Shown piece by piece: positions 5,438 through 7,166 of a stretch of 7,166 nt of DNA (position 1 is the first letter of the stretch; the number at the start of each line of letters is the position of its first letter). Below the pieces are notes generated by a model that was not told where the DNA came from, ran no database searches, and was given only the letters and a program-made list of their open reading frames with translations. The stretch is from positions 1-7,166 of the forward strand of contig JASHXO010000115.1 of the NCBI GenBank assembly GCA_030043495.1, written 5' to 3'. Origin of the DNA: Candidatus Rhabdochlamydia sp. Its GTDB lineage: Bacteria > Chlamydiota > Chlamydiia > Chlamydiales > Rhabdochlamydiaceae. The translations under genes were made by a program, and so were the position numbers.

Positions 5438-5588
5438 TGTCTAGCGGCAATAGACTACCTTAAAATATCCTCAAAAGGAGATACTGCTCTATTTATTTTT
5501 TTGCAACATGATTTTTAAAAAAAATTAAAGGATCGCATGCTTAAAATTTTTTTCATTTGTAAACATGCTCTCAAACACGATCGAAAAG
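5438..5588. other. AT-rich divergent intergenic region
   Basis: This part of the spacer between ptsH and the plus-strand hypothetical gene contains the weak ptsH promoter candidate and long A and T runs. It also carries a 13-base stretch GTAAACATGCTCT at 5559-5571, which is repeated exactly at 1230-1242 next to the MITE-like element. No gene is seen. Confidence 0.35.
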
Positions 5589-5618
5589 TTGAAAAAATCA
5601 TTTTTATTTAATTATATG
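5589..5618 (+). promoter_or_regulatory. Putative promoter of the hypothetical gene
   Basis: A -35 box TTGAAA (5589-5594, 5 of 6) and a -10 box TATATG (5613-5618, 4 of 6) are separated by 18 nt in very AT-rich DNA. A second, perfect -10 hexamer TATAAT lies at 5644-5649 without a good -35. If the second is used, transcription would start only a few bases before the ATG at 5660, giving a nearly leaderless message, consistent with the missing ribosome site. Confidence 0.4.
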
Positions 5619-5659
5619 CAACAATTATGCTATTTTATAGTTATATAATTGTGACAATT

Positions 5660-6316
5660 ATGATAACAATAAATCAAACTCAAACAAATTCCAATAGTCA
5701 TTGGGTTCCTCTAGTTAAAACCTATACAGGAACTGCTAATCAACCGGATGTTGTCAATGTTTTTTTAAAGTCTAGACATTATCCAGGTCATATAAAAATC
5801 GTGGACGAACAAATCGTGAATTCCTTAGGACACTCCCCTCTCAACTTCTTGACTGCAATCCCTAGAATTCAAAAAGCGATAAAAATCATGTTTCGAGAAA
5901 TTAAACAGAAAACTCGCTTCAATGAAAACAGTAAATTTTGGAACGCATTTAAAAATGGTGTGCGAGGCATCGTACAATTAGTACCGCTTCTTGGCAATGT
6001 TACGCTATATATTTATGACCAATTAAGGACAGCCTTACATACCCATCCTAAACTTGAAAAAGAATTATCGGATCAACAGGATGTGTTAGGAATCGCTTTT
6101 GATGGAAAACCTATTTTCTCGGTTCCCTTGAGCACCGTTAACCCTCTTTACAGCATGGAGAGCAGGGATGCAGATGCTGTTTTAGCACTGGTTAATTATA
6201 CATGGCTTTCACTAAAACAGCGTTTTATAGAAACTGATTCACAAATCACAACTCGGGATTTGGCGGATAGATTGAGACAAATGATTTCCACTCTGCCCGC
6301 TTCATCTTCTCAATAA
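5660..6316 (+). CDS. Hypothetical protein with a central hydrophobic segment, possibly Chlamydiae-specific
   Basis: I do not recognise a named family. From the ATG at 5660 the product has 218 residues. The N-terminus (MITINQTQTNSNSHW) is rich in Thr, Asn, Gln and Ser with no cleavable signal peptide, a composition common in type III secreted proteins. The central part has a basic helix-like stretch, then GVRGIVQLVPLLGNVTLYIY at residues 100-119, long and hydrophobic enough to enter a membrane. The C-terminal 90 residues look soluble and mostly helical. From memory, similar RGI-x-x-LxPLLG segments occur in chlamydial lineage-specific proteins, but this cannot be verified here. The frame also offers an ATG at 5627, adding 11 hydrophobic residues. 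I prefer 5660 because the extra codons overlap promoter-like AT-rich DNA. Neither start has a ribosome site. A hairpin terminator follows. Confidence 0.7.
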   Translation: MITINQTQTNSNSHWVPLVKTYTGTANQPDVVNVFLKSRHYPGHIKIVDEQIVNSLGHSPLNFLTAIPRIQKAIKIMFREIKQKTRFNENSKFWNAFKNGVRGIVQLVPLLGNVTLYIYDQLRTALHTHPKLEKELSDQQDVLGIAFDGKPIFSVPLSTVNPLYSMESRDADAVLALVNYTWLSLKQRFIETDSQITTRDLADRLRQMISTLPASSSQ

Positions 6317-6326
6317 AAACTCATGA

Positions 6327-6360
6327 GCAAGGCAGCCTAAAGAAACTGCCTTTGCATTTT
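6327..6360 (+). terminator. Hairpin terminator between the hypothetical gene and pepF
   Basis: GCAAGGCAG (6327-6335) pairs with CTGCCTTTGC (6346-6355) through one bulged T around a 10-nt loop, and ATTTT follows. The stem begins 10 nt after the stop codon of the plus-strand hypothetical gene. On the minus strand it lies just beyond the pepF stop codon, followed there by a shorter U-containing run, so it may serve both convergent genes. Confidence 0.6.
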
Positions 6361-6370
6361 CTCTACTTAA

Positions 6371-7166
6371 CTATCGCAGCAGTTCGGCAAGTTCTGTCAC
6401 CAGCTCATCGAAATGACGCATTGCTGACTCTACAGGCTGCGGTGTGCGCATATCAACCCCAGCTAGTTCGAGCACTTCGATTGGATATCGACTGCACCCA
6501 GAGGATAAAAACTTTAGATAATCCTCTCGGGCCTTTTCTCCACCCTTTAACACTTTATCGACCAAAGCATGGGCCGCACTTATTCCTGTGGCATACTGGT
6601 ACACATAAAAATTGTAATAGAAGTGCGGGATGCGAGCCCATTCGATGTCCACTTCTTCGTCCATATGAACATCGGGACCAAAATATTCCTCATTAAGTTT
6701 GCGGTACTCCACCTTTAGCAAAGCAGGAGTTAATGGTATCCCCTGCTCCGCAAAACCGTGGAGCTTTAGTTCAAACTCTGCAAACATCGTTTGGCGAAGC
6801 AAAGTCGCTCGCATGTCATCGAGCTTTTGATTGATCAAAAACGCTTTTTGCTCCTTGCTCTTGACTTGAGTGAGAAGATGGCGCAAGAGAAGCTCTTCAT
6901 GAAATGTCGAGGCAACCTCGGCGACAAAAATAGAATATTGAGAATAATGATAAGGCTGGTTTCGTCTGCTCAAGAATGAATGCATGCTATGGCCTGCTTC
7001 ATGCGTCAAGGTCATCACATCATTGAAAGTGCCTTGATAATTCATCAGGATGTAAGGCATGCTGTCATAGCAGCCGCTGGAATAAGCCCCCGAACGCTTG
7101 CGCGCATTTTCGTAACGGTCTACCCAACGGTCTTGTGTCAAACCCTGATTTAAGGCGCGTTGATAA
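6371..7166 (-). CDS. pepF: Oligoendopeptidase F, M3 family (C-terminal part; 5' end outside the window)
   Basis: PepF is a cytosolic zinc metallopeptidase that trims oligopeptides. About 265 C-terminal residues are visible, and the frame stays open to the window edge, so the first TTG at 7139-7141 is not the start. The family is about 600 residues, leaving over half to the right. The zinc-binding HEAGH (coding bases 6989-7003) supplies two histidines and the catalytic glutamate. The third ligand is the glutamate of FVAEVASTFHE about 25 residues later. Upstream, GAYSSGCYDSMPYILMNY is typical of PepF before the zinc site. Downstream, the HMDEEVDIEWARIPHFY region and YQYATGISAAHAL are characteristic of the substrate-binding C-terminal helices. 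The gene converges on the hypothetical gene through a shared hairpin. No defect is visible in the part seen. Confidence 0.95.
   Translation of the reverse strand, partial: YQRALNQGLTQDRWVDRYENARKRSGAYSSGCYDSMPYILMNYQGTFNDVMTLTHEAGHSMHSFLSRRNQPYHYSQYSIFVAEVASTFHEELLLRHLLTQVKSKEQKAFLINQKLDDMRATLLRQTMFAEFELKLHGFAEQGIPLTPALLKVEYRKLNEEYFGPDVHMDEEVDIEWARIPHFYYNFYVYQYATGISAAHALVDKVLKGGEKAREDYLKFLSSGCSRYPIEVLELAGVDMRTPQPVESAMRHFDELVTELAELLR

Noticed and set aside
6352..6696. 114-codon plus-strand frame opposite pepF
   Set aside because: It is antisense to well-conserved pepF sequence and rich in Arg, Leu, His and Pro, typical of a shadow frame.

Overview
The window looks like chromosome of a chlamydia-like bacterium (order Chlamydiales, probably an environmental, amoeba-associated lineage rather than Chlamydiaceae). 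The main reason is the HU/IHF-family protein at 370-693: its stretch GRNPKNAAVPI-x-IPAR-x-AVKFTPGK matches, from memory, the single chlamydial HU/IHF-like protein very closely. Moderate G+C coding regions, AT-rich spacers, weak or absent Shine-Dalgarno sites at several genes, and a lineage-specific hypothetical with a hydrophobic RGI-x-x-LVPLLG segment fit this. The species cannot be named from the sequence.

Layout, left to right. 1-71 is the 5' end of a minus-strand gene with an N-terminal membrane segment, with a promoter at 107-135. 98-345 is AT-rich and holds a solitary transposon-type end (176-201) and the hup terminator (316-340). hup lies at 370-693 (minus). The long spacer 694-1061 contains only a cryptic, start-less 60-codon frame. 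A 169-bp near-perfect palindrome at 1062-1230, with 27-bp inverted ends in CTAG/TA context, looks like a MITE. Then come tyrS (1253-2530, minus), a small lysine-rich protein (2632-2988, minus) whose stop codon coincides with another copy of the MITE tip, and a Nif3/YbgI-family gene (3060-3815, minus). Divergent from it is a two-gene plus-strand operon, rpiA (3972-4652) and a DUF151 bifunctional nuclease (4667-5080). It converges across a 20-bp palindrome on ptsH/HPr (5159-5437, minus). A plus-strand hypothetical (5660-6316), possibly membrane-associated or secreted, follows. It converges through a hairpin on the 3' part of pepF (6371 to the window edge, minus).

Functionally this is mostly housekeeping: nucleoid architecture, tyrosine charging of tRNA, the pentose phosphate pathway, the phosphotransferase/HPr regulatory relay and peptide turnover. 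The genes sit in short, mostly single-gene transcription units rather than one pathway operon. The most unusual material is the palindromic repeat family (one full element, one lone end, one 12-bp tip), the unexplained frame upstream of hup, and the hypothetical protein at 5660-6316. I saw no rRNA, tRNA or CRISPR array and no transposase gene.
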